A DNA stretch of 64,000 nt from Chitinophaga oryziterrae (GTDB lineage Bacteria > Bacteroidota > Bacteroidia > Chitinophagales > Chitinophagaceae). Below the pieces are notes generated by a model. It did no database searches and was not told the DNA's origin. It was given only the letters and a program-made list of their open reading frames with translations. This document shows, in pieces, positions 35,967 to 45,893 of this stretch (position 1 is the stretch's first letter; the number at the start of each line of letters is the position of its first letter). The translations under genes were made by a program, and so were the position numbers. The stretch lies in contig NZ_WRXO01000002.1 of assembly GCF_009758125.1 (NCBI RefSeq), positions 62,001 through 126,000 on the forward strand, in the 5' to 3' direction.

Positions 35967-36203
35967 ATGAAATGGATTGATGAATTAAATGTTATTTACC
36001 AAAAGCTGGGAGCGATTGGTTTCGAAGATGCAAAAAAGGAAATCTTAAGGGCCCAGATGAGTGGCCATGGCGGAGAAACGTACTATCTGGTACTCCAGCA
36101 GCTGATCATGATCAAGAAAGATAAGGTGCAGATTTATGAGCTTATTAAAGGAGAAGTGGAGAATATTATCCATTTCAGTAAGCACATGATCCATCTTAAC
36201 TAA
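35967..36203 (+). CDS. Hypothetical protein, 78 residues
   Basis: A small helical, soluble protein (IYQKLGAIGFEDAKKEILRA, LQQLIMIKKDKVQIYEL). No family is recognised. Its TAA ends one base before the stop of the convergent sigma2-TPR gene, with no terminator between, so the two mRNAs would overlap at their ends. Confidence 0.6.
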   Translation: MKWIDELNVIYQKLGAIGFEDAKKEILRAQMSGHGGETYYLVLQQLIMIKKDKVQIYELIKGEVENIIHFSKHMIHLN

Positions 36204-37181
36204 TCAGCGGGACAATTCTTCTTTTAACCTGGCTACTTTCCAATATATCGGTGCGTTAGCCGGTATTTTCAGCAGCCATTCCAGGCATTGCTGTTTATCT
36301 TTTTCCCGGAGATAACTTAGTGCTATATAGAATGCTGCATCGTATTTGTAAGAGGATGTTCCTCCGTAAACAAAGTTCAGATCTTTACGGGCTGCTTCCT
36401 GCCTGCCCTCGTCTATCAGGGCTACTCCCCGGTAATAACGGGTAGCAGGCTGTGTAGAGTCTTTCGCGATCACCTGATCCAACAATTCTACTGCTTTGTC
36501 GTAATGTCCTTTGTTAAAGGCAGAAGCTGCCTGATGCAATAGCAGAGAGGTATCTGTTTCGTTGCCGGCCTGGTGATGGTGTATCATTTCTGTTCCGGAG
36601 AACTGTCTGTATATGTCCTTATGCCAGGGGCTGACGAATAAAAGGCCGGCCAGTGTTGCCGAAATAATAGCGGTGATCACCGCATAGAGGCCCACTCTTG
36701 TATGGGCTGCATGTTCTTTTGAGTGGAACCATTTTTCCCGTTGGTCGGCAATTATTTCTTCCAGTTCGTTACGGGTATTGTCTGTCTCCATGTTGTTGGA
36801 TTCTACGGACAATGCTTCCTGTATGTATTGTATATGTTTGGAATCCAATCCCGGAGCCGGGGGGGCCGGATGGAACGACTGTGCTTTGTTGGGTGATTTC
36901 TCCATCATTTCCTGCTTCCATTTGAGCTGGCAGGCATAGAGGAAGAAGGGTTCGAAATGGTTAGTGAGGGTAAGCTGATGGTGTTGGGCGTAGTGGTAGA
37001 TGGACAGTAGTACACCTTCGAATACACCGGAAGCATCTTTTATGCTACCTCCCCATCCTGTTACCATATGCTTCACTTTACGGGCAAAACGCTTGTAAAT
37101 TGCATCAATAATAGCGGGGGAGCTGTCTAGCAAGCCATCTATATATTCGTCGTCATTATTTATAATCCGGCTGGAAACCAT
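36204..37181 (-). CDS. Sigma2-like / transmembrane / TPR fusion protein
   Basis: A 325-residue protein with three parts. Residues about 14-90 resemble region 2 of ECF sigma factors (IDAIYKRFARKVKHMV, GGSIKDASGVFEGVLLSIY, LYACQLKWKQEM). A single membrane span is at about 163-183 (YAVITAIISATLAGLLFV). Residues 213-305 hold TPR repeats (AASAFNKGHYDKAVELLDQV, RYYRGVALIDEGRQEAARK). Sigma region 4 is absent. The sigma-like part would be cytoplasmic and the TPRs periplasmic if the usual charge rule holds. This suggests a membrane-bound regulator or adaptor, not a working sigma factor. Comparable fusions are common in Bacteroidota but their role is unclear. Confidence 0.75.
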   Translation of the reverse strand: MVSSRIINNDDEYIDGLLDSSPAIIDAIYKRFARKVKHMVTGWGGSIKDASGVFEGVLLSIYHYAQHHQLTLTNHFEPFFLYACQLKWKQEMMEKSPNKAQSFHPAPPAPGLDSKHIQYIQEALSVESNNMETDNTRNELEEIIADQREKWFHSKEHAAHTRVGLYAVITAIISATLAGLLFVSPWHKDIYRQFSGTEMIHHHQAGNETDTSLLLHQAASAFNKGHYDKAVELLDQVIAKDSTQPATRYYRGVALIDEGRQEAARKDLNFVYGGTSSYKYDAAFYIALSYLREKDKQQCLEWLLKIPANAPIYWKVARLKEELSR

Positions 37182-37287
37182 AATCTGAATCGTCTGCTAC
37201 TTAAACTAATAATAATTTTAACACTGGTTAGTGTGCCAGTTAGTTAGAGCAATGCTTATGCCGGAATGCCGGATTGAGCAGATTAAA

Positions 37288-37764
37288 TTAAAAATGTTCC
37301 GGTCGCAGGGTCGATACCAGCCTGCCGAGGATCTGTTTCAGAGAGTCTGCATCTTCCTGTCCGATGATATCAGTGTATTCGTCCTGTATTTCGCGGAAGC
37401 TTTCGGCCGCAGAGATGAGGAGCCGTTTTCCATTGTCTGTGAGGAAGATAACAGCAGAGCGGTTATCATTTTCATGTTTACGGGTGAGTATATAGCCCCC
37501 GGCTTCAAGGTTCTTTACCACTTTGCTCATGGCCTGTTTGGTAATCCGGGCCCTTTTTGCCAGTTCGTTATTGATGATACCTTCGGGCTGAATGTTAACG
37601 ATCAGCACAAGGTCGCCCAGCTTAAAGTTATTATATCCTTTCTGCTGTAGCTTTTCTGTGATTTTGAAGTCCATGTCCTTTTTCAGCAACCCCAACAACC
37701 TGATAAGGCTACGTTGCCGTTGCGCCAGGTATTGTTCGAGTTGCTCATCAAGTGAACCGTTCAT
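37288..37764 (-). CDS. MarR family transcriptional regulator
   Basis: A 158-residue winged-helix protein. The recognition helix lies in LAKRARITKQAMSKVVKNLE and the wing in YILTRKHENDNRSAVIFLT, typical of MarR. It is a single gene between the TPR fusion and mannonate dehydratase, both also on the minus strand. Ligand and targets are unknown; an efflux gene is not adjacent. Confidence 0.93.
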   Translation of the reverse strand: MNGSLDEQLEQYLAQRQRSLIRLLGLLKKDMDFKITEKLQQKGYNNFKLGDLVLIVNIQPEGIINNELAKRARITKQAMSKVVKNLEAGGYILTRKHENDNRSAVIFLTDNGKRLLISAAESFREIQDEYTDIIGQEDADSLKQILGRLVSTLRPEHF

Positions 37765-37849
37765 ATTATACGCTTTTAGGGGTGCTTATTAGTTTGTTCC
37801 TTATCCCAACCTTATAGTGTTGCCAGTACACGGCAGCAGGTGTTGACTT

Positions 37850-39016
37850 TCACCTGTTAAATACAGAACGGGCAATACCGGTTTCCAGTCCGCGGAGTTC
37901 TGCCAGTCCGCGCAAACGGCCAATAGCGCTGTAACCGGGATTGGTTTTTTTGTGCAGGTCGTCCAGCATCTGATGACCATGATCGGGACGCATGGGAACA
38001 GAGACGTTTCGTTTGTGCATCATGGCAAGGATATTTTTGACCACTGCGTACATATCTACATCTCCTTCCAGGTGGTTTGCCTCGTGGAAGTTACCCAGTG
38101 CATCGCGCTGAGTACTGCGCAGGTGAATGAAATGGATATGTTCTCCCAGTCTTTCCACCATACCAGGCAAATCATTATCCGGGCGAACACCATAGGAACC
38201 GGTGCAGAAGCAGAGGCCATTCGCCGCATAAGGCGCAGCAGCCAGCAGTTCTCTTGCATCCTGTTCGGTACTCACGATGCGTGGCAGGCCTAATATTGGG
38301 AATGGAGGATCGTCCGGATGGATCGCGAGTCTGATGCCTGCTTCTTCAGCCACGGGAGCAATCTGTTGCAGGAAGTAGAAGAGGTGCAGTTTGAGCTGTG
38401 TAGCATCAATGCCCTGGTATTTATCGAGTGCTTCCTGGAATTGTTGCAGGGAGAAACTTTCTTCAGACCCGGGTAAACCTGCGATTATATTTCTTTGTAA
38501 TAAGTTCTTTTCGGCTTCGGTCATGCTGTCGAAATGTTCCTTCGCCATTGATATATCGGCAGGATCATAATCGTTTTCAGCACCGGGCCTTTGCAGCATG
38601 AAGAGGTCGAAGGCCATGAATGCCGCCTTCTCAAACCTTAATGCTTTTGATCCATCGGCTACGGTGTAGGCAAGATCAGTGCGGGTCCAGTCAAGTACCG
38701 GCATAAAGTTGTAGGTAACGACATAGATACCGCATTCTGCCAGGTTGCGAAGGCTTAACTGGTAGTTGCTGATGTATTCTTTGAAGTTGCCACTCTGGGT
38801 TTTAATATCTTCATGTACGGGAACACTTTCCACTACGGACCATGTAAGTCCGGCAGCTTCTATCACAGCTTTCCGCAGCAGTATTTCTTCTACTGTCCAA
38901 ACCTCTCCGTTCGGAATGTGATGCAATGCTGTTACAATACCGGTGGCTCCGGCTTGTTTAATATCGGTCAGTGTTACAGGATCATTTGGCCCGAACCATC
39001 GCCATGTCTGTTCCAT
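37850..39016 (-). CDS. uxuA: Mannonate dehydratase
   Basis: A 388-residue enzyme that turns D-mannonate into 2-keto-3-deoxygluconate in glucuronate breakdown. The N-terminus [16 protein letters not shown] and the next part [18 protein letters not shown] match UxuA closely. Metal and active-site segments ([42 protein letters not shown]) are present. Three in-frame ATGs occur; 39016 fits the family start. The partner genes uxuB and uxaC are not in the window. Confidence 0.95.
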   Translation of the reverse strand: MEQTWRWFGPNDPVTLTDIKQAGATGIVTALHHIPNGEVWTVEEILLRKAVIEAAGLTWSVVESVPVHEDIKTQSGNFKEYISNYQLSLRNLAECGIYVVTYNFMPVLDWTRTDLAYTVADGSKALRFEKAAFMAFDLFMLQRPGAENDYDPADISMAKEHFDSMTEAEKNLLQRNIIAGLPGSEESFSLQQFQEALDKYQGIDATQLKLHLFYFLQQIAPVAEEAGIRLAIHPDDPPFPILGLPRIVSTEQDARELLAAAPYAANGLCFCTGSYGVRPDNDLPGMVERLGEHIHFIHLRSTQRDALGNFHEANHLEGDVDMYAVVKNILAMMHKRNVSVPMRPDHGHQMLDDLHKKTNPGYSAIGRLRGLAELRGLETGIARSVFNR

Positions 39017-39072
39017 TTTTAGCATACGCATATACAGGTTTGAAACCCCAAAAATAGGACTTCCCTCAATAA

Positions 39073-40359
39073 TTAATAATTTATTATTACTACGATTATA
39101 TCCATCACATTTGTTTGTGTGGCCCCTGTCTTAAATAGTCCGCCTGTCTGCTCAAAAAAATGCCAGGCATCATTTTGTTTGAGATAGTATGCTGCATCCA
39201 GTTTTTTCTCAGCAGCAGCGGTTATTACAGCCGTATCGGCAATGGCACCTGCGGCATCTGTAGGACCATCTGTACCATCTGTTCCGGCACTTAATAAAGT
39301 AATATTCTGATGACCATTTTGTAATGCAATTAATGCTGCCAGTGCCAGTTGCTGGTTACGTCCTCCCAGGCCATTACCGGTAATAGTAACGGTACTTTCT
39401 CCGCCGGCCAACAGGCAGGCTGGCCTTTTCCCCGGCCAGTTAACCGCCTTTTGTATGAGTTGCTGCGCCAGTAATTCCGCTTCTCCTGTAGCCGTTGTAG
39501 TGAGTATATGTACTTCATAGCCCAATGCGGCTGCTTTTTCTGCGGCAGCATCCAGTGCGATTTTATTATTGCCTATCAGCAGGTTATGTGCATTTCCTTG
39601 TTTAGGTGTATCGGGAATATGGCCCTGCACACCTTCTGACAGATGTTGTAAAACGGGCGCAGGCAATTGTGTGGTAAGATGATATTTTTCGAGGATGGCG
39701 TATGCATCCGCAAAAGTAGAAGGATCGGGGACGGTAGGGCCTGAGCCTATTACATGCAGATCATCACCTACTACGTCACTTAGTATTAAGCTATAGAATG
39801 CGTTTGTACTGGCAGTCAGTTGTCCACCTTTTACAGCGGATAAATGTTTACGGACGACATTCATTTCATGGATATCCGCACCACTTTTCAGTAATAGTTC
39901 AAATACTGTCTGTACCTGTGCAAGAGTGGTCCCTTGCGGATAATCTGCCAGCAGCGCAGAGGCCCCGCCGGACAGGAGAAAGAATACGAGGTCGTTTTCC
40001 TGTACCTGTTTAAGCAGGGCAATCATTTGTGCCGTCGCCTGTACGCCATTTTCATCCGGCACAGGATGTGCCGCTTCTGCAAGTGTTATATGTTGTAGTG
40101 GAAGTGCGTGGTGATATTTGGTGATCACTAATCCTTTTAACGGAATGCCGGAGAGGATCTCTTCCAGCGCAGCGGTCATTGCCGCCACAGCTTTACCTGC
40201 GCCAAAGATCCATACGGGCCTGTTTGCCTGTAGCCGGAAAATGCTGTCTGCTATTTTTATTGTATCCCCTTTCCGCTGTACATTTTTCTTCATCAGTATA
40301 GCCGGTTGTACTGCTGCTACTGCATGATTAAATATAGAGATAGCATGTTCCCTACTCAT
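39073..40359 (-). CDS. Glycerate 2-kinase, GckA/TtuD type
   Basis: A 428-residue MOFRL/DUF4147 kinase that phosphorylates D-glycerate to 2-phosphoglycerate. Signatures are [80 protein letters not shown] and [15 protein letters not shown]. It lies 57 bases upstream of uxuA on the same strand; both may serve sugar-acid catabolism. Confidence 0.92.
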   Translation of the reverse strand: MSREHAISIFNHAVAAVQPAILMKKNVQRKGDTIKIADSIFRLQANRPVWIFGAGKAVAAMTAALEEILSGIPLKGLVITKYHHALPLQHITLAEAAHPVPDENGVQATAQMIALLKQVQENDLVFFLLSGGASALLADYPQGTTLAQVQTVFELLLKSGADIHEMNVVRKHLSAVKGGQLTASTNAFYSLILSDVVGDDLHVIGSGPTVPDPSTFADAYAILEKYHLTTQLPAPVLQHLSEGVQGHIPDTPKQGNAHNLLIGNNKIALDAAAEKAAALGYEVHILTTTATGEAELLAQQLIQKAVNWPGKRPACLLAGGESTVTITGNGLGGRNQQLALAALIALQNGHQNITLLSAGTDGTDGPTDAAGAIADTAVITAAAEKKLDAAYYLKQNDAWHFFEQTGGLFKTGATQTNVMDIIVVIINY

Positions 40360-40371
40360 ATTTTTTACATT

Positions 40372-40399
40372 AAAAAAGGATGCAGCAAGGCATCCTTTT
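40372..40399 (-). terminator. Terminator of the LTxxQ-like gene
   Basis: AAAAGGATGC (40374-40383) and GCATCCTTTT (40390-40399) form a 10-bp stem with a 6-base loop. On the minus strand it ends in a U-run, closing the gene at 40424-40846 before the glycerate kinase start. Confidence 0.85.
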
Positions 40400-40423
40400 C
40401 ATGAGTGTATTTAGTATGGTTAT

Positions 40424-40846
40424 TTAACCATTACGTTTTTGTTGTTTTTTATCCAGCTTGGCCTCCATCTTTTCTTTCTTCTGCATTTCCCAGTCGTTCC
40501 ATTTCTTATACTGATCGGGTGTAAGCACGGGTTTGAAGCGTTGACTGCGTTCTTCATTCAATGCTTTTACCTGTTGCATCTTATCTTTCTTTGAAAGACT
40601 GGTATTGGTTTTAATCGCTTCCATCCTGCGGGTGATATCCGTATTGATATCGGATATTTTTTTATCCTGATCTTTGGTCAGGTTTAACCGCCGGTCCAGT
40701 TTATTCGTCATTTTATCTGCACGTTCTTCGGCGGTGAAATGCACTTTTTTATGGGTGCTGTCCTTAGCCTGTGCTATACTGTTTGATTGGATACCGAACA
40801 GCAGGCATAACAACATGCTGGTTACGGCGATCATATATTTTTTCAT
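40424..40846 (-). CDS. Exported Spy/CpxP-like helical protein
   Basis: A 140-residue exported protein with signal peptide to about SIAQA. The mature part is highly charged and helical, with LNLTKDQDKKISDIN and LTPDQYKKWNDWE, similar to the LTxxQ motifs of periplasmic chaperones Spy and CpxP. It probably binds unfolded proteins or metals in the periplasm. The family match is loose. It is transcribed alone. Confidence 0.7.
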   Translation of the reverse strand: MKKYMIAVTSMLLCLLFGIQSNSIAQAKDSTHKKVHFTAEERADKMTNKLDRRLNLTKDQDKKISDINTDITRRMEAIKTNTSLSKKDKMQQVKALNEERSQRFKPVLTPDQYKKWNDWEMQKKEKMEAKLDKKQQKRNG

Positions 40847-40940
40847 AAAAAATGGATTGTTCAGCTTTGTTAAATATAGGTAATTACTGCAATATTAATA
40901 CCAATCCTGTAAAATATGAGAAGCGGGTATAATCATTTAC

Positions 40941-40948
40941 TAATTTTG
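40941..40948 (+). promoter_or_regulatory. Candidate -7 box for the amidohydrolase operon
   Basis: TAATTTTG fits TAnnTTTG, 47 bases before the start codon. No TTTG lies at the expected -33 distance. Confidence 0.4.
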
Positions 40949-40995
40949 CCGCATCTATTCGCTCAAACCAAATCTAACCGCTTAAACAGAATCAA

Positions 40996-43977
40996 ATGAA
41001 TAAAACCCGTATGTCCCTTGCCCGGCTTTGTCTGCTATTGGGAGGGTTGCTGGCTGGTAATTTTGTCCATGCCCAGGAAACCTTTCCTGTCAATGGAATA
41101 GCTGACAAAAGAGAAGGCTGTTATGCTTTTGTTAAGGCTACCATCGTCAAAAATGCGACTACTACTTTAAACAATGCGACCCTGGTGATCCGTAACGGGA
41201 AAATTGTGAGCGTGGGAACGGGTCCAGTACCGAAAGATGCGGTAGTCATTGATTGCGGAGGTAAATACATCTATCCTTCTTTTGTAGATCCCTACAGCGA
41301 TTATGGCACCCAGCCCGTGAAAAAGGCTGTCAGCTCAAGGCGTGGAGAGCCGCAGCTCCTTTCTGCCACAAAAGGCGCTTATGGCTGGAACCAGGCCATT
41401 AAAAGTGAGGTGAACGCGGCTGCTATTTTCAATACAGATGAAAGCTCCGCAAAAACATTGCGTGAAGCAGGCTTTGGAACCGTTCTTTCTCATCAGCAGG
41501 ATGGCATTGCCCGTGGGACCGGGGTACTGGTAACCCTGGCTGATGGCAGTGAGAATAAAGCGCTGATCCGTGAAAAGGCCAGCGCTCAGTATTCTTTTGA
41601 CAAAGGAAGTTCTACACAGGACTATCCAGGTTCACTGATGGGTAGCATTGCGCTGCTGCGCCAGACATACCTGGATGCGCAATGGTATAAAACCCGTCCG
41701 GCAAAAGAAGGCACTAACCTCACTTTGCAGGCATGGAATGAGAGCCAGTCGCTTCCTCAGATTTTTGACGTACAGGATAAATGGGACGCTTTACGTGCTG
41801 ATAAAATAGGAGACGAGTTTGGGGTACAATATATCATCAAGGCATCCGGTAATGAATATCAGCGTATACCGGAAATGGTTGCTACCAAAGCGTCTTTCAT
41901 TCTCCCGCTTAACTTTCCTCTTCCCATAGATGTGGAAGACCCTAATGATGCGCGTTTTGTAGCGCTCAGTGATATGAAACACTGGGAAATGGCGCCGTCA
42001 GAACCGGCCGCTTTTGAAAAAGCGGATATCCCCTTTTCTTTGACGGCTTCCGGCTTAAAAGACGCAAAGCAGTTCCTGACTGCCATACGCAAGGCTATTG
42101 AATATGGGCTTAGTGAACAGAAAGCATTGGATGCGGTTACTTTAGCGCCGGCCCGTATGATAAAAGCAGATGACCAGGTAGGTTCGCTGGAACCAGGTAA
42201 ACTGGCCAATTTTCTGCTGACTTCCGGACCGCTTTTCAATGAAAATACAGTGCTGTATCAGAACTGGGTACAGGGACAGCGATATACTATAAAGGATGAA
42301 GATTTCAGGGGGACTTATACCCTCACCGTTCTTCCCGCCAACGCTACTTATACTTTGCTGGTAAAGAATGCCACTTCTTTATCCCTGATACAACAGGATA
42401 CCCTTGCCGGTAGTATTTCTCTCAGCGGAGAACTCGTTAAGCTGGCATTCCCGGTGAAGAAAGGTGCTGCGCAGTTGAGACTGAGCGGTGTTACAGGTGC
42501 AAAGGAATGGAATGGTACCGGTATCGATACCAGTGGCGCGCTTATCAAATGGCGGGCAGTGTTTAATGCGCCATATACTAAAAAGGACAGTACCAAACCT
42601 GCCAGTCAGTTGGCAATCGGTAAACTGTATTATCCTTTCAACGGATATGGCTGGGAGACTTTACCTCAGCAACAGGATATCCTGATAAAGAATGCCACTG
42701 TATGGACAAATGAAAGTGAAGGGAAACTGGAGAATACAGACGTACTGGTACGTAATGGTAAGATTGCACAGATAGGAAAGAATCTAGCCGCAGGCAGCGC
42801 CCGTGTGATAGATGGAACCGGCAAACACCTTACGCCTGGTATTATAGATGAACACTCTCATATTGCTATATCAAAAGGAGTAAATGAAGGGACGCAATCT
42901 GTTACATCTGAAGTAAGGATTGCGGATGTGGTGTTTCCTGATGATGTTAATATTTACCGTCAGTTAAGTGGCGGGGTTACATCATCTCATTTACTGCATG
43001 GTTCTGCAAATACTATCGGCGGCCAAAGTCAGCTGATAAAACTCCGCTGGGGAGCAGATGCAGAGGAGCTGAAGTTTGCAGGTGCAGATCCCTTTATCAA
43101 ATTTGCACTGGGAGAGAACGTGAAGCAATCCAACTGGGGAGAGCGTCAGAAAGTACGTTTCCCGCAAACACGTATGGGAGTGGAAGAGGTATTGACAGAT
43201 GCGTTTACCCGCGCCCGTGAGTATGAAAAGGAAGGCCCTGGTAAACGCCGTGACCTTGAGCTGGATGCACTGGTAGAGATCCTGCACAGTAAAAGATTTG
43301 TTACCTGCCATTCTTATGTGCAGAGTGAGATCAATATGCTGATAAAGGTGGCCGATAGTTTCGATTTCCATATCAACACGTTTACGCATATACTGGAAGG
43401 ATATAAAGTGGCTGATAAGATGAAACAGCATGGCGCCGGAGGTTCTACCTTTGCCGACTGGTGGGCGTACAAAATGGAAGTGCAGGATGCGATCCCTTAT
43501 AACGCTAATATCATGCAGCGTGTGGGGCTGACTGTAGCTATTAACTCCGACGATGCTGAAATGGCCCGCCGCCTGAACCAGGAAGCAGCCAAGAGCATCA
43601 AGTACGGTGATATGGCCGAAGAAGATGCTTTGAAGATGGTCACATTGAATCCGGCTAAACTGCTGCACGTGGCAGAACATACAGGTAGTATCAAAGCTGG
43701 TAAGGATGCCGACCTGGTGCTGTGGAGCAATAACCCGATGAGTATCTATGCCAAAGCAGAGAAAACGATGGTAGACGGGATCATTTACTTTGACAGGGAC
43801 CGTGACCTGGAATTGCGTCAGCGCATCAGTACTGAACGTAACAGGCTGGTGCAGAAAATGCTGGCAGAGAAAAAGAAGGGCACTGCTACACAGAAAGCAG
43901 CGCCTACCCAGGAAGAAATTTATCATTGTGAAGATCTGCAGGCCGGACATCAGAAGAGCCTGATCAATGGCAACTAA
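40996..43977 (+). CDS. Exported double amidohydrolase-like protein
   Basis: A 993-residue exported protein with signal peptide ending NFVHAQ. It contains two amidohydrolase-related halves. The N-terminal half (about 30-430) keeps the small beta-domain pieces (IVSVGTGPVPKDAVVIDCGG, VGSLEPGKLANFLL), but where HxH should be it reads YPSFVDPYSDYG, and much of the barrel is missing. The C-terminal half (about 560-960) looks complete: His620 and His622 (DEHSHI), His772 (CHSY), His798 (THILEGYK) and Asp852 (NSDDAE). The fold is that of imidazolonepropionase-like hydrolases, and the substrate is unknown. A paralogue follows 12 bases later, so they likely form a complex or pathway. Confidence 0.85.
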   Translation: MNKTRMSLARLCLLLGGLLAGNFVHAQETFPVNGIADKREGCYAFVKATIVKNATTTLNNATLVIRNGKIVSVGTGPVPKDAVVIDCGGKYIYPSFVDPYSDYGTQPVKKAVSSRRGEPQLLSATKGAYGWNQAIKSEVNAAAIFNTDESSAKTLREAGFGTVLSHQQDGIARGTGVLVTLADGSENKALIREKASAQYSFDKGSSTQDYPGSLMGSIALLRQTYLDAQWYKTRPAKEGTNLTLQAWNESQSLPQIFDVQDKWDALRADKIGDEFGVQYIIKASGNEYQRIPEMVATKASFILPLNFPLPIDVEDPNDARFVALSDMKHWEMAPSEPAAFEKADIPFSLTASGLKDAKQFLTAIRKAIEYGLSEQKALDAVTLAPARMIKADDQVGSLEPGKLANFLLTSGPLFNENTVLYQNWVQGQRYTIKDEDFRGTYTLTVLPANATYTLLVKNATSLSLIQQDTLAGSISLSGELVKLAFPVKKGAAQLRLSGVTGAKEWNGTGIDTSGALIKWRAVFNAPYTKKDSTKPASQLAIGKLYYPFNGYGWETLPQQQDILIKNATVWTNESEGKLENTDVLVRNGKIAQIGKNLAAGSARVIDGTGKHLTPGIIDEHSHIAISKGVNEGTQSVTSEVRIADVVFPDDVNIYRQLSGGVTSSHLLHGSANTIGGQSQLIKLRWGADAEELKFAGADPFIKFALGENVKQSNWGERQKVRFPQTRMGVEEVLTDAFTRAREYEKEGPGKRRDLELDALVEILHSKRFVTCHSYVQSEINMLIKVADSFDFHINTFTHILEGYKVADKMKQHGAGGSTFADWWAYKMEVQDAIPYNANIMQRVGLTVAINSDDAEMARRLNQEAAKSIKYGDMAEEDALKMVTLNPAKLLHVAEHTGSIKAGKDADLVLWSNNPMSIYAKAEKTMVDGIIYFDRDRDLELRQRISTERNRLVQKMLAEKKKGTATQKAAPTQEEIYHCEDLQAGHQKSLINGN

Positions 43978-43989
43978 ACACAACCTATC

Positions 43990-45276
43990 ATGAAGTTAGT
44001 ATCAACATCAATCATATTATTGGCAAGTCTTGCCGCTAATGCACAGGAATTAATATATCCGGCGTCTGCACAGGAAAAGACTATTTATCTGCAGCATGCT
44101 ACTATTCACGTAGGCAACGGGCAGGTAATCGAAAACGGGTCGCTGGTATTTTCAAATGGTAAGATCACGGCTGTGGGCAGTAATCTGCCTGCTCCGGCAG
44201 CAGATGCGAAAGTACTGGACTTACAGGGCAAACATGTATATCCCGGGCTGATCGCACCACTGACTACGCTGGGTCTTACAGAAGTGGAGGCCGTGCGTTC
44301 TACGAACGATTTCAGTGAAGTAGGGGAGATCAATCCTTCCGTGCGTTCGCTGGTAGCATATAATACGGATTCCAAGGTGATCAACACCCTGCGTAGCAAT
44401 GGTATTCTGCTGGCGCAGGTGACACCGGAAGGCGGGATGATTCCCGGATCATCTTCTGTCGTGCAGCTGGATGCCTGGAACTGGGAGGATGCAGCATACC
44501 GTACAGATGGCGCTATTCATTTTTATATGCCCAGCCTGTTGCAGCCTGCTAATAATCCTGGTCGCAGTATTCCGGATGATAAGATTAAAGAGTCGATGGA
44601 CAAGCTTAACCAGGTGCGTACTTTTTTCCGGGAAGCCCAGGCTTATAACCAGGAAGATAAACATGCTGTAATCAACCTGAAATTTCAGGCAGTGCATAAA
44701 CTCTTTACCCGTGAAGAGAAGCTGTTCATTCACTGCGACCTGGTAAAGGAGATGTTGCTGGCAGTGGACATTGCCAAAGAGTTTGGCTTTGATGTGGTGA
44801 TTGCCGGTGGAGCAGATGCCTGGATGATTACAGACCTGTTAAAACAGAACAATATAGCGGTGGTGTTGAAGCAAGCGCATAGCCTGCCGGTGATGCAGGA
44901 TGATGACGTAGACCAGCCCTATAAAACAGCGGCGCAGCTACAAAAAGCCGGTGTCCTGTTTTGTCTGAGCAATGAGGGATTCTGGCAACAGCGGAACCTG
45001 CCGTTCGAAGCGGGTACGGCCAGCACTTACGGACTCAGTAAGGAAGAGGCTTTAAGTGCAGTAACGTTGAACACTGCCCGCATACTGGGAATAGATAAAA
45101 CGACGGGTTCGCTGGAAGCTGGTAAGGATGCTAATATCACTGTCAGTACAGGGGATATTATGGATATGAGATCCAGTATTATCACACAGGCTTTCATCCA
45201 GGGGCGGGAAGTTAATCTGGATAATAAACATAAACAGTTGTATGAGCGTTATAAACATAAGTACGGTCTGAAGTAA
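43990..45276 (+). CDS. Exported amidohydrolase paralogue lacking HxH
   Basis: A 428-residue exported protein with signal peptide to about LAANAQ. It resembles the N-terminal half of the preceding protein: VFSNGKITAVGSNLPAPAAD, VYPGLIAPLTTLGLTEVEAV and the C-terminal TLNTARILGIDKTTGSLEAG. The metal-binding HxH that normally follows the first strand is replaced by GLIAPLT, so binuclear catalysis is unlikely. FIHCDLVKEML keeps one His. It may be a structural or substrate-binding partner of the upstream enzyme. It is preceded by a 12-base gap. Confidence 0.85.
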   Translation: MKLVSTSIILLASLAANAQELIYPASAQEKTIYLQHATIHVGNGQVIENGSLVFSNGKITAVGSNLPAPAADAKVLDLQGKHVYPGLIAPLTTLGLTEVEAVRSTNDFSEVGEINPSVRSLVAYNTDSKVINTLRSNGILLAQVTPEGGMIPGSSSVVQLDAWNWEDAAYRTDGAIHFYMPSLLQPANNPGRSIPDDKIKESMDKLNQVRTFFREAQAYNQEDKHAVINLKFQAVHKLFTREEKLFIHCDLVKEMLLAVDIAKEFGFDVVIAGGADAWMITDLLKQNNIAVVLKQAHSLPVMQDDDVDQPYKTAAQLQKAGVLFCLSNEGFWQQRNLPFEAGTASTYGLSKEEALSAVTLNTARILGIDKTTGSLEAGKDANITVSTGDIMDMRSSIITQAFIQGREVNLDNKHKQLYERYKHKYGLK

Positions 45277-45347
45277 TGGCATGAAATTTTATTGATTTAA
45301 GTGGGACCGTAAACAGGATAGGCCGGTTTACATAAATCAAAATTATT

Positions 45348-45851
45348 ATGCAATCAACCATGAAAAGAGAAGACGCAATAAAGAAAGTAACCGAATTAAT
45401 AAATGAAGTACGAGTATGTATGTTCACCACTATAGATGATCATGGGCAGGTAATATCCCGTCCTATGGCTACTGTAGATGTAGATAAAGATGGTAATGCC
45501 TGGTTTTTTACCAATGAGTTTTCAGGAAAAGTGATGCAGATCTCCGAGAATAATGAGGTGAATTTGATCTATGCGAATCCGGGTAATAATACTTACCTGA
45601 ATATATTCGGTATCGGAACTATTGTCGTCGACAAGGAAAAAATGAAACAATTGTGGACACCTGCGGTAAAAGCGTGGTTCCCGGATGGGATTGATGATCC
45701 CCGTTTGTGCCTTTTAAAGGTGGATACAAAGCAGGCATGGTATTGGGATAACTCTTCCAGCAAAATGGTCGTCTTTTTTAATATGCTAACGTCCATTGTT
45801 ACAGGTAAGAAATACGAAGAAGGAGAATCCGGAGAGTTGGATATAGACTAA
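45348..45851 (+). CDS. Pyridoxamine 5'-phosphate oxidase-like flavin protein (general stress type)
   Basis: A 167-residue split-barrel protein similar to general stress protein 26. Segments are MFTTIDDHGQVISRPMATVD, WFFTNEFSGKVMQI, NTYLNIFGIGTIV and AWYWDNSSSKMVVF. Members bind FMN or F420; true PNPOx activity is unlikely. An alternative start at 45360 (MKRED) exists. A bidirectional terminator follows. Confidence 0.88.
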   Translation: MQSTMKREDAIKKVTELINEVRVCMFTTIDDHGQVISRPMATVDVDKDGNAWFFTNEFSGKVMQISENNEVNLIYANPGNNTYLNIFGIGTIVVDKEKMKQLWTPAVKAWFPDGIDDPRLCLLKVDTKQAWYWDNSSSKMVVFFNMLTSIVTGKKYEEGESGELDID

Positions 45852-45854
45852 AAG

Positions 45855-45889
45855 AAAAGAGCAATTGCAGACAGCAATTGCTCTTTTTT
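45855..45889. terminator. Bidirectional terminator
   Basis: AAAAGAGCAATTGC (45855-45868) and GCAATTGCTCTTTT (45874-45887) form a 14-bp stem with a 5-base loop and U-runs on both strands, between the convergent flavin-protein and tyrS genes. Confidence 0.93.
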
Positions 45890-45893
45890 GTTG

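Noticed and set aside
42991..43983. 330-codon minus-strand ORF
   Set aside because: Antisense to the catalytic half of the double amidohydrolase, whose metal ligands are all present in the plus frame.
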